64,000 bases of DNA from Lophius americanus (taxonomy: Eukaryota; Chordata; Actinopteri; Lophiiformes; Lophiidae). The position numbers and the translations under genes are program-made. Of the stretch, positions 49,010-58,564 are shown piece by piece. Within the stretch, counting starts at the first letter, position 1. Each line of letters begins with the position of its first letter. The notes under the pieces are model-generated. The model made no database searches. It was given only the letters and a program-made list of their open reading frames with translations, and was not told where the DNA came from. The stretch lies in contig JBBDHG010000015.1 in the NCBI GenBank assembly GCA_037951165.1, forward strand, positions 5,816,001 through 5,880,000, given 5' to 3'.

Positions 49010-49635
49010 CCACCAGGAGTACATAGATGGTCCTTACATTGGGTCAATAAGTTCTGGAATACATAGATAGTCCTTATGTCAGGTCAGGGTGTTCTGGACC
49101 ACATAGATGGCCCTGACAGCGGGTCAAGGCGCTCTGGTTACACAGGTGGTCCTGACGGTGGGTCAGGAAGCTCTGGACCACATAGATGGTCCTGACAGCG
49201 GGTAAGGGGGCTCCTGACCATAGATGACTCTGTCAGCGGGTCCTGAAGCTTTGGAGTACACATATAGTCCTGACAAGGGGCCAGGAAACTCTGGATCCAA
49301 AAGATGGTCCTGGCAGTGGGTCAGGGAGCTCTGGACTAGATAGATGTTCCTGTCCGCAGGTCAGGAAGCTCCGGACTACACAAAGTAGATGGTCCTTACA
49401 GTGGGTCAGGGAGCTCTGGACCACTGGATGGTTTTCACAGCAGGTCAGGGAGCTCTGGGTTACATAGTTCAGGGACAGGGTCAGGGAGAAGCTCTGGACT
49501 TCTCAGAAGGTCCTTACACCAGGTCAAACAGCTCTGGACTACATAGATGGTTATGACAGTGGCATACAGGTCTGCATAGACCTGTAATCATGGCTGAGGG
49601 AGCTCTGGACTACATATGGGGTTCTGACAGTATCT
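49010..49635. repeat. Minisatellite, unit about 40 bp, abutting the zeb1 promoter
   Basis: About 15 imperfect copies of a unit containing GGTCAGGGAGCTCTGGACTA then CATAGATGGTCCTGACAG are visible end to end, each about 38-41 bp. Divergence is moderate with small indels. The right end carries a near-perfect hairpin (49565-49586) and stops about 190 bp before the zeb1 start codon. Arrays like this are usually length-polymorphic. Open frames across it on either strand are by-products of the repeat. Confidence 0.85.
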
Positions 49636-49827
49636 TTGAAAGACTGACAGGTCTTTTCTAATCCTATCGTTGCAGTTCAGGGAGGTGCGTTGAGGTGATG
49701 TCGTAAAATTCAGTGTCGTAAACCAGGTGCGAAGAAGGGGAGGTGAAAGAGAGGGGGGAGGAGGGGGGAGGAGAGGGGTGAGAGAGGAGGTGACTCTCCG
49801 GCAGCATTTAGACACAGGGAAAGGATC
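49636..49827 (+). promoter_or_regulatory. zeb1: zeb1 proximal promoter / 5' UTR, GA-rich and TATA-less
   Basis: This is the stretch between the end of the upstream minisatellite and the start codon. Positions 49732-49793 are an almost pure G/A strand (GGGGGAGGAGG-type runs) of the kind bound by SP/KLF or GAGA-like factors. I see no TATA box. An E2-box CAGGTG lies at 49724-49729, and another overlaps codons 5-7 at 49842-49847. CAGGTG is the site ZEB proteins themselves bind, so self-regulation is possible but is inference. The transcription start site cannot be placed from sequence alone. A splice-acceptor-like tract (pyrimidine-rich, ending in TTGCAG at 49670-49675) lies inside this block. 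Confidence 0.6.
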
Positions 49828-49885
49828 ATGGCGGATGGCCCCAGGTGTAAGCGCAGAAAGCAGGCGAACCCGAGGAGGAATAACG
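49828..49885 (+). CDS. zeb1: zeb1 coding exon 1 (N-terminus of the ZEB1 E-box repressor)
   Basis: The sequence shows an ATG opening 19 codons that read MADGPRCKRRKQANPRRNN, plus one base (G) of a split codon, followed at once by the donor GTGAGT (49886-49891). This 58-nt exon with a phase-1 end matches what I know of vertebrate ZEB1. ZEB2 starts five residues earlier (MKQPI) and has RRKN where this has RRNN, so ZEB1 is preferred. The start is well supported: A at -3 and G at +4 make a strong Kozak context, and there are in-frame stops upstream at 49744-49746 and 49696-49698. Reading into the intron gives a stop within two codons. ZEB1 is a nuclear zinc-finger/homeodomain repressor that binds CAGGTA/CAGGTG boxes (for example at cadherin-1 genes) and recruits CtBP. 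The basic RCKRRKQ cluster here is the conserved N-terminal patch. The rest of the protein lies beyond the window. I cannot tell whether this is the zeb1a or zeb1b teleost copy. Confidence 0.93.
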
Positions 49886-50730
49886 GTGAGTAAAAGTACT
49901 TCTTACGCAGGGCTGTGGGTTCTGGGCAGCGGCTGAGAGGCAGGTCGCTGTCCTGGTGGTTTTAGCGGAAACTTCTGGGGCTCGTGAGTCGGTTTTTAAG
50001 GAAGTGGAACCAGCAAGTGAGCCCGGTGGTGTACCGTTATATACCTGGGTCCGTCTCTGCGCTGCACCGGAGACCGTTATACGCACCTCTCCAAGTCGTA
50101 CGTGAATGGAGCAGCTTTTATCTTCACTTTATCAACATTTATTCATTTTTTAAACACTTTCCCCATCTTTACGAAGACTGTTTTCATTGATTTACTCTAA
50201 TTTTACGGACTTTTTGGAGCTTCAGAGGGACACCGGATAACCTGGCCGTTAGTACGGAATCATCTATTAATTTATTAATAATAATTTGGACTATGTTTTG
50301 TTGTATTTATAGGCGGAGATTATTTATTTCTATGAAACAGATGGAGCAAAGCTGACTCGGAGCAGGTCACGCGGTGGGACACTGTTGCTGCGCCGACAGA
50401 ACGCCTTTTTGGCACCGTTTAATTTATTGCGTTTATTTGTCGAAGAAAGTAGCTGGAAAACATTAAGTGACGTTTCTTTTTCCTTCATCCTCCAACTTGA
50501 GACAGAGTTTTATTTTTTGTGCAGCTCGCACCTCTCATTTTCACCGTTTTATGACGGTAAAGTAAAGGCAAAGAGCAGATCGGATGGACGGAGCGAGAGA
50601 TACCTCACGCGCTGTTTGGTGTGAGCAGCCGCGCGAGCTCAGCCCATATAAGGGCAGCGGATCCTGCTGGCGCGCGCTGGGAATGCTGATTTCTTCTTCT
50701 ACGGCGGTAGAGCGCACCCAGCACATCTAG
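49886..50730 (+). promoter_or_regulatory. GC/CpG-rich block after exon 1, with a TATA-like element
   Basis: This block is visibly richer in CpG than the rest of the window (for example around 50035-50100, 50340-50420 and 50570-50720) and resembles the downstream half of a promoter CpG island. TATAAGGG at 50647-50654 sits in a GC-rich setting (CGCGCGC at about 50670), which could place a start site near 50675-50685. No protein-coding exon is recognisable. It may be an alternative zeb1 first-exon promoter or just the CpG-island shore. Confidence 0.4.
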
Positions 50731-50999
50731 TCCGTTATTTCTTATTCTAAGACACTAACATAGAAGGATTTATGAGTTTTATTTTTTTACTACTTTATTC
50801 CAGTGGGAAAAAGATATACCAAAGTATATGTATTTCCGGTCTTTGCTTCATTCTACTGTAGACCTAAAATACATTGTTGAGTTGCTGAAAAGGTCTGTGT
50901 TTATATTTTTTTTTAGTGTATGCGATTACTTTATTTTGAAAGGAAGCCACCCCATTTTTAAAGCCATTTGTTTTCCTTCAGCTATCCATGCGCACGAGC
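50731..50999. other. Intronic AT-rich DNA
   Basis: Nothing recognised. Confidence 0.4.
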
Positions 51000-51480
51000 T
51001 GTGCCACCCAGTGTAGCTCAGAGGAACTGGGGTAGCGCATTTTTTCAAAACTATTCTGAATATTTAGTTGTAAAATAGGCAAAGATGGCAAGGTTCTCAC
51101 ATCATTTACTTGAATAGAAATACATTTATGTGAGCAAAGTAACAGCATTGATCCCCATAGAAGGAAAAGGACTTCATTTAACATTGTAAACAATGCATTT
51201 GTGGCAAAATTACACACACCATTTAGTCAACAGGGAAAATAGTTGCTTGTGTAAAAGTAGAGGTATTGATTCTTTACTGAAGCTCTTTCACAGATATATT
51301 TTAATGTTATACTTTTTAATTTCCTCTCTGAAGACACAGCTTGTTTCTATAATTTCAAACTTTCACAACGGTGGCATAAGGACACATTAATTACTCCAGT
51401 AGAAGTATAGTTGCTAATGTAAAAGCAAAAAGTATTGATTCTTTACTAGAGTAAATATGAAAATAGTCACAATGAAGCAA
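51000..51480. repeat. Teleost repeat fragments (AGTAAAAGTAG/GTATTGATTCTTTACT words)
   Basis: GTGTAAAAGTAGAGGTATTG and AGTATTGATTCTTTACTAGA recur about 180 bp apart and match a fish repeat with AGTAAAAGTAGAAGTA words. A related scrap is at 52365-52450 and another type-end at 61925-61990. No coding content. Confidence 0.45.
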
Positions 51481-52964
51481 TTGAAGGACAGAGTAATTCT
51501 GTGCTAACCTCATGTCCTATTAATGTGATATTAATTGATGGCACTTAATTCCAACTTCTATTACTTCATTCATATGTAAAGAATCTTTTCAGTGTGAAAA
51601 GAAAAGAATGGCAATAGAAAAATATTGGCATCACACCTTCACATTGTGGTGGAGTTTCTTTTCTGTCTTACATGTTTTGTATTTAGTCGACTTTTGTTGC
51701 CTGTTGTGCGTGATGCACACAGTGAATCGTCTTTCCCATCCCTTTTTTTTTTAGCTTGAAATCATTGGTGATATCAACACAGCACACAATGATGCAAAAC
51801 AAAAATTGAGTACTCAAATTTTGATAATTTACTCATCAGAGGGTTTAGATATTTGTGTACTTGTTTAATCTTGCCCCTTCTTTTGGAGATCACCAATCTT
51901 CATGTTTCTACTAACTGTGATTTTTGGGAGGAGAGGTAGCGCCGTGTTCATATGCAGGTTTGCATTTCTATTCAGACCTGATGAGTGATGGGGATTTTTG
52001 TTGTTTCTTTATGGGATATGTTCAGCTGTCCATCCCTGGAGTGTGTCTGCAGTTAAATATGAAAGGTGTGGAGTAATATCAAATAAACTGACATTTGTTG
52101 CTTTCCTGTAAACTAAGAGTAGTAGCAAATGTTTCTCCATTGTGACAGAGCCTTTATTATAACAGTAACCAAACAGATGTTACTGTGACTCATTTGCATT
52201 TTCTTAAAAGAACCATCAAGGTCTTGCCTCTATGTCCTCACTTCCTGCCACCTTGTGACAAAGCAGGTGATCTGTCATGTAAATAACCATCTCCGCTTTC
52301 TGAAGGGGATTTTTGAAGTTAGCTGCTGCTGTTTGAGCAGCCATAGCAACGCATTCTTTAGGTCACAAATGTAGAAATAGAGTACATAGAGTATTTCTTT
52401 ATTTAAGTGAAAGAGGTACAGACTCAATGCTGTTACTCAGAATAAATATAACTTCAGACAGGCTGTTTAGTACAAGGTGATAACGAACTTTCTATTTGAA
52501 CTTTTATTGTCATTCACAAGAATGGAATTTAGTTTGAATGACTATTATATAGAGGAATAAAAGTGGATAGAGAAAACAGGGACATTACACCTTTTCTTCC
52601 TGTTCAAGTTTCTTACATCTGTTTCTCATCTTTTTCATCCTCTTAATGCGTTTAACTTCAGTTGATATGCCAAGGAAGGGGGCCTTTTTTTCTGCATGTT
52701 ACATTTCAAACTGAATATGACAGTTATTAAGTATGAAATTATTTCATGTTTGCAAGCAAAAATTGAAAACATCATGTAGGTATTGCATGAAATTCAACAA
52801 CTTAACTTTTCCAAGAATCAATGAAGTTGACATTAGATGATACAATCAAGTTACCGCATTTTTTCTGTCTCGTTTTGATGCAAACTGGACTGAAACTTCG
52901 ATTTCTATCACTTTTCAAATTGTTAGCACTCAACAGGTACTCATTGGATCACTTAAATGAGTAT
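51481..52964. other. Intronic AT-rich DNA, nothing else recognised
   Basis: Apart from a short repeat scrap at 52365-52450 I see no gene, exon or RNA. Confidence 0.4.
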
Positions 52965-53640
52965 TTCCACAAGCTAAAATGAGTTTCTGTCTTCACAAAG
53001 CAATCCTGTTGGGTCAGCATAATTTATTTAGGTTAGATAAACTCCATTTAGTGGAGTAATTGTACTATAAATTAGTTAGACAAACCTTATTAGCCTGTTC
53101 TGCTCTCTGCTTATTTTTAAGTTAAGCCTCAACTGGATTAAAAGCCCAAAATAAACTTAACATAGCTCCACAGTGTATTTACATAAACCTGGTGTCCATG
53201 GATAGGTAAGACTCTCCATTTGGCACATTTGGATAGCCAATGTACCCCAAATGGTCCAAAATTGGGTTTGTGACACGATAAATGGATTTTAAATACAAAA
53301 TACCACCTTTGTCCATTAGGTGAAGCTCTATGCACATCCTTTTGCTGTGACATAAATCAATGTATATACAGTAGAATCTAACATTGAACAAAGTAAAGAA
53401 AGAATTGAAACTAGGTATAAGCCTAATTATGGGTATGTTGAGGAGAACAAGTTTAATTCAGTTGGACTAAATCTAAACCTTAATTCATCCTATTGATTCT
53501 ACCCAAGTATGTTAAGTTAGACCAACATAATTTCTTGATACTGAAAGAAATCCAGTATATCCTTATCGCTTTAAGTTCATTCAATGAATGCTTTTTTTAG
53601 ATTGCGTTTCCCTTTCCCTTAAGCAAGATATAAGTCTTGA
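52965..53640. mobile_element. Non-autonomous DNA element, second copy of the 30464 family
   Basis: AAGCAATCCTGTTGGGTCAG and ATAAACTCCATTTA (52998-53050) are the inverse of words in the 30464 element. GACCAACATAATTTCTTGAT, CTGAAAGAAATCCA and TTAAGTTCATTCAATGAATG (53520-53590) are in direct orientation. The copy is therefore bounded by inverted arms about 500 bp apart, with unrelated sequence between them. Confidence 0.5.
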
Positions 53641-53879
53641 TGCCAGGAAAGAATGCAATGAGTAAAAAATAAATATTGATATATATATATGATATAAAAT
53701 AAATATATTTACATTACAATCTAGGCTGCAAAAGTTTAAAAAGTATTTGTGCTTGCATACTTCTCACCTCTGGATTGTTCCTAACAAGTTGGCACTTCCA
53801 TATGGGCTGGCGCCTTCGCAGGAACAACCTCCAGCCTAGTGCTTAATTTTTATAATGAAAAAGTTTAAATAGCCATTCC
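53641..53879. other. Intronic AT-rich spacer
   Basis: Contains a short TATATATATATGATATAAAA run. Nothing else. Confidence 0.4.
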
Positions 53880-54220
53880 TTGGGTACTTATAATTAAGCG
53901 AACCCTCGAGTCGTGCCCAGCTGGTTACGGTCAGAGGCTTTGCCAGGTCCCTGGCAGCTGAGATCAAGGTGAGCTCCATTCCGTGCTGTAAACAGAGAGG
54001 TGTTAACAGCCCGCAGGATGACAGGTGTTTGCAATCGACGGGATACTACAGCTTCCTTTGTCGCTTCTCCACAGTCAGCTCCCCCCTCAGGAATAGAAGC
54101 CATTCCCTGCAACGGTAATTTAACACAGCAATTTGGGAATAGAGGAATGCAGCCGGTGTTAACATTCTTTGCAAAAATAAACAAGGCTGTACTTTGACAG
54201 ATTTGTACCGGTGCTCGAGA
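53880..54220. promoter_or_regulatory. Candidate intronic enhancer (T-box/forkhead/E-box words)
   Basis: A repeat-poor, GC-richer island in AT-rich intron. AGGTGTTAAC (53998-54007) and CGGTGTTAAC (54154-54163) are a spaced pair containing GTTAAC and T-box-like GGTGTTA. ACAGGTGTTTGC (54021-54032) combines an E-box with a forkhead-like word. TAAACA (54178-54183) is a forkhead core. Open frames on both strands across it have no recognisable product. Its regulatory role is inferred from base composition and motif density only. Confidence 0.4.
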
Positions 54221-55227
54221 ACTAAGGGTTGTGTTGAGACACCTTGAAATATGTGCACATACAAACAGCAATGATTCATATTTAATATCAAATCTTTGGT
54301 TGGTCAAATTTCTGGTCAAATTTTCTTCAAAAATGCTTGAATATATTTTACTAATCTTATTTCAAATATGGAATGTTGTTGATTCTAGAACGGCATCACT
54401 ACTATACACCTTAGTGTAAGTTAAACGCACCTTAAATGAAATTAGGTTGTAAGAGATAAAGAGGTTGAGTGTGTATGGTAAAGATAAAACAAATTTTGGT
54501 GAAATAATACGTATTTAGCTCATATTAAATGCGCAACTCTGGCTTATTGTGAGACACAACTCTTCCTGACACTAATAAAATATAGTTTAATATAACATTA
54601 TTTCATTTTATCACATAAAATCTTACCAAGAGAAATTTCACTTTTTTTTTTCTTATTACATACAAAAAACACCTCATATGTATTATTTCAACAAATATTT
54701 GAAGAAAAATAATTTCCAGTGCATTGTGTACTCCCAAATTGTCTCCCCTCTCTGTCTTTGTAAGGGGTATTCACTTACAACTTGAAGAATAGCCTATCAA
54801 AAAGAGAAAGTTAAGTTGTTGACTCTGCACTTGCCAGCAACTCATGTAATGTTGAGGAGCATTTTTATAGGCCTGGTGAAACTATACTTACACTAATTAC
54901 GTCAGGCGTACTCTTAATAGTCCTGTTACTATTGAATAAGAAGCACATACAGTAAGTTTCTTGAGGAATAATCCAAAACAGCGCTTTGGTTATCGTTTGA
55001 TCAAATGTTTAAGCACAGATTGGGCTTTTGTCAACCCCCGCCCCCACCCCCACCTATGCCACTGCAGTGTTTTGAAAGACATCTGTTTACATTTAAAAAG
55101 GTCCACCCCTGTTGTGTGAGGAGTTTAGCAGAGGAGGAAATTTTTCATTTATCTCTCTGCTTTTCACCAACTTCCTCAGCAGCTTCATTTGAAAGTGCCA
55201 AGTAAGAAGAAAATCCCTCCCGCCTCT
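54221..55227. other. Intronic AT-rich DNA
   Basis: A poly-C/CA-type run (CCCCCGCCCCCACCCCCACC, about 55036-55055) and otherwise ordinary intronic sequence. Confidence 0.4.
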
Positions 55228-55290
55228 GCTCTCTCTCTCTCTCTATCTCTATCTCTATCTCTCGCTCTCTCTCTTGCTCCCTCTCTTTCC
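55228..55290. repeat. (CT)n / (CTCTAT)n microsatellite
   Basis: Alternating CT and CTATCT units over about 60 bp, compound type. Confidence 0.9.
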
Positions 55291-55864
55291 TCCTTCCAGA
55301 GGCAGTCCTTTATTTCAGGGGTGAAGACACAGTAGCCAGGGGTGCTGCTGATTGCCCCCTGACCTAGGCACCCATGCGTGCACAGAGTATGACTTCACTT
55401 TCCCCCCTGTGTGCCATTGTGTGGGTTTCACCATGTCCAATTGTGTTTGTGTTTAAGTCTGTTCAATAAAAGGGGAAGAAGGGAGGAGCGGGCTGTGGGA
55501 GGGGGGTGTATTGGAGCTGCAGCTTTTTCTCTGCTTAGTGCATCCCTCCCTGACACCTTAAACGGCAAACTTCATGTACCCCGTAGAGTGGAAAGGCGGG
55601 GGTGGAGAGTTTCGGTGTGAAATGGCTAAGGTTTTTAAACTATTTTACAAACGGTGATGCTGGTAGCTAAAATGCATGCCAAATGTAATAGCCATGTCTG
55701 AGCCTGTATGGGTTTTAGGACATATAAAGTGGTAATTCTTGTGAGAACGACCCACTTGAGATCACCAGCCGAACTTTTTAGAACAGAATAGAAGTATTGA
55801 TTTGTCACATACAATTATACAGTAGTACAACAAAGCAAAATTGGTTCCCTTCATTTAACCCGTC
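55291..55864. other. Intronic DNA, GC-richer around 55300-55620
   Basis: Repeat-poor. An AGGGGAAGAAGGGAGGAGCG purine run lies near 55470. No exon is recognised. Confidence 0.4.
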
Positions 55865-56075
55865 CCTGAGGGATAATGGGGTTCAGGGTCTTGCTCAAGG
55901 ACCATACGACCTGTAGATTGCAGGGGCTGGGTTCAATCCAGGGACCCTCAGGTTTGGGGACGACGATTTTTTTGGCTCCTTTCGCAAGACCCCTTAATCA
56001 CAAAATGTTCCGCTGCAGCTCAGGGATGGATCAAATGCAGAGAACCATTTGTGTTACTTAGATACTTTATATGTG
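55865..56075. mobile_element. Composite SINE-like fragment
   Basis: Its left half (GGGGTTCAGGGTCTTGCTCA, GGGTTCAATCCAGGGACCC) matches the antisense SINE at 31895. Its right half (GCTCAGGGATGGATCAAATG, CAGAGAACC) matches the sense tail at 33150-33215. The copy therefore appears to join opposite orientations, by inversion or by two insertions. Confidence 0.55.
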
Positions 56076-56199
56076 AAATATGAATGCTCTATTTTCCTGG
56101 AACCAAAAACTTCCATTTTTAGCAACTAAGATTGTGTGTTTGGGCCAAACGTCAGCGTAAATATCCCAAAGCATATTAGAACACACACAGGTAAAGCTC

Positions 56200-57140
56200 A
56201 CAGTCTTTTCTTATTGGTTTCTAATTAGCCAGCTCAAAAAAGGTGTTTTGGGCTAAGCTTCATCTCTCCACCTGTCCATCATCAGTGTGGGAAAAGGTCG
56301 GTCCTCATATGACCATCCAGTGAAATTAAAATGATGGGATGTACTACCACACTCCCACCTCTGTTAAGGCAGCTTAATGATTAGCTGCTCCCATGGAGGC
56401 TGAGGGCATTAGCCTATAAAAAGGTGCTCTTCCTTCGTAAAGAAGGAGTTTAAAACCCAGAGTCAGTTTCAGTAGCCCCCTTAACTGTGCTTGGATGTGC
56501 TTTATTGGGGTTTGTGTGCCTGAATGCTTAAATGAACCATTGTGTGTTCAGGCTTTAGTGAGAAAGCCCAAGGAGAAAGAGCCTAGATACCTTTGCAGTT
56601 TGCCTGCTCTACCTCATACACTTTCAGTGGCAGAAGAAAAGGCCTATTCAGCAGGCCCGGCATGGGGAGGGAGAGCCCTTTTCATACTCAGCTTGTGGGA
56701 AACTTCTCCTCCATACTGTGCATGCCATTTGCATATGACCCATTCTTTTCCCAAAGGTCCCAGTGAGGGAGGAATCCGTGGAACGTTCACAGAATTCATC
56801 AAATCCCTCTCTCATGCAGCCCTCAGACCCTCAAGGGCCTGTTTTGCGGCTCTCTGTTTGACATTTTTGTCTTGGGATTGTAGATAACATGTGTGCCACG
56901 CTTGCTCGCCTTAAGGCCTAACACCGATGCGTCCCTGTGGCATTTCTTTCCCGAGTATTTTGAAGTGGGGAAGTGTGCAGTTTTTAATGTCATGGTGAAT
57001 GAAGGCTTAATTTGGCACAACATGCAGGAGTTTCCTCATGGCCAAAGTATGGGCTATGATGGTTTCATTTTCTATGTCAGGACAATGTGATTGGGGACAT
57101 GCATCTTGGAGGTTACCTAACTGACAATTATGCAGCTTTC
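56200..57140. promoter_or_regulatory. Candidate conserved intronic block
   Basis: About 940 bp almost free of repeats in a repeat-rich neighbourhood. Words such as GCATTAGCCTATAAAAAGGT (56407-56426), CATTTGCATATGACCC (56727-56742, octamer-like) and CTTAATTTGGCAC (57005-57017) suggest factor binding. A 130-codon frame (56495-56887, +) has no recognisable domain and lacks exon context. Cross-species alignment would decide. Confidence 0.38.
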
Positions 57141-58564
57141 TGGCAAAATTCTCTCGGAAGGGAAAAAAATATTGTGGGTTGGGGGGGAATAATGCAAGGA
57201 TGAGGAGGTGGGAAGTTGTGGTGACGCGTCAGCTCATTGAACTGAACAAAAACAAGACTGCTGGTTAGAACTCCCCCCTCATCCTAGCAGCCAGGGCTGC
57301 TTCTCACAATCATTTAATAGCCAGAACTGCTGCCTTGTTGCAACTCGTGGATTAGCATTGATGGTGGCATACTGGTTGTTTTGGGTCAGTGGTGTTTATC
57401 TACCTCAGTTCTGGGAGTCTTAACCCTAAACACTGACAGAAAGAGTTGGATGTAGTGCTGTCTTTGGGTGCTGCGCTCCCATAAGAGCGCCACGTAAGCT
57501 AACAGAGCAGAATAGCCTCCTCATTCCGAAGTCTTGAGTCATGGGTGGACAATTAAATTCCCTGTCTTGGTCCCTTGGCCCATTTATACGACACAGTATT
57601 AGCTTTGTGCTTTTAAACGGTTCTGATCATTGTACACAGGGTCCCCGAAAAAGCGACTCATAATGCTCTAGGTTGTAAACTAGCCCAGTAATAAATATCA
57701 ACAAAACAGAAAAAGACAAACCGGAGCATTTGTAGATGATCTCTGTTTATCATCATATCGGGTAACAGGACGAGCTTGGTGCCTGATTCAGATTACACAA
57801 TGGGTATTCCAATTTTAAAACAAGGTGGTCGTTACCAACAAATTCCTGTTGTTAGGCACAAAATGTGGTGTTGGCTTACGACAATCCGGTCTTAATGTGT
57901 GATAAAATAAAGAAATGGTGACTTGTTGTCTATGACATTCGACCACCACCAGTCGGGACCATTTTGCATGTTAGAATTTTCTTCCCAGACCTATTCTGAA
58001 GTTGACTACTAGGATGACAGAATTAATACAATTATGGCGATTAGCAGACTCCATAATGTTACTGCTGCTACGTGAGACCATGATTAAGAAGAAGATTATT
58101 TTTGAAACCCCTGACATTTCATTGTTTTATCCAAGGAATACCAGGACAGAGTCAGAAAAGAGCGTTGTTAGCGAGAACAGAGTTCTTCCATTACCATGAC
58201 TGACCCGCCTCCTAATGGACATTACATGACTTGACTTGAATAAATGATTGGGATAAAACTTGTAGGGGTTGCCAACCTTCTAACCAAGACACAGCATGAA
58301 GTTGTGGAATTGTGATCGCCTGTTCTGACATGTTTACCAAGAACCAAGAAAGTCCTGCAAAGGACTTTCTTTGTTCCTGCTTGGTTCCTACAAAGGCCAA
58401 ACATGTACAAAAGTACATCATTTTATGTAAGAATTACTGTTGTGTAAACAGCCCCTTGGTCTTTCTGTCCCTTTCAGCCACTCTCCACAAGTGTGGGCGT
58501 GACAGATAATATTCTAGTATGTGCTCGTTGGAGACATTACCTCTAAATTACCGTCCTGGTGGAG
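57141..58564. other. Intronic DNA with one unnamed repeat copy at 57900-58060
   Basis: Positions 57970-58046 match the unnamed repeat at 32226-32320. The rest is ordinary intron. Confidence 0.42.

Noticed and set aside
49828..49885. Exon 1 belonging to zeb2 rather than zeb1
   Set aside because: ZEB2 has MKQPI before MADG and RRKN at the end. Here the codons before ATG read RERI, with stops further upstream, and the end is RRNN.
49727..49936. 69-codon Gly/Arg/Glu-rich frame covering the zeb1 exon
   Set aside because: Wrong frame across the GA-rich 5' UTR and the real exon. It reads through the splice donor and has no homology.
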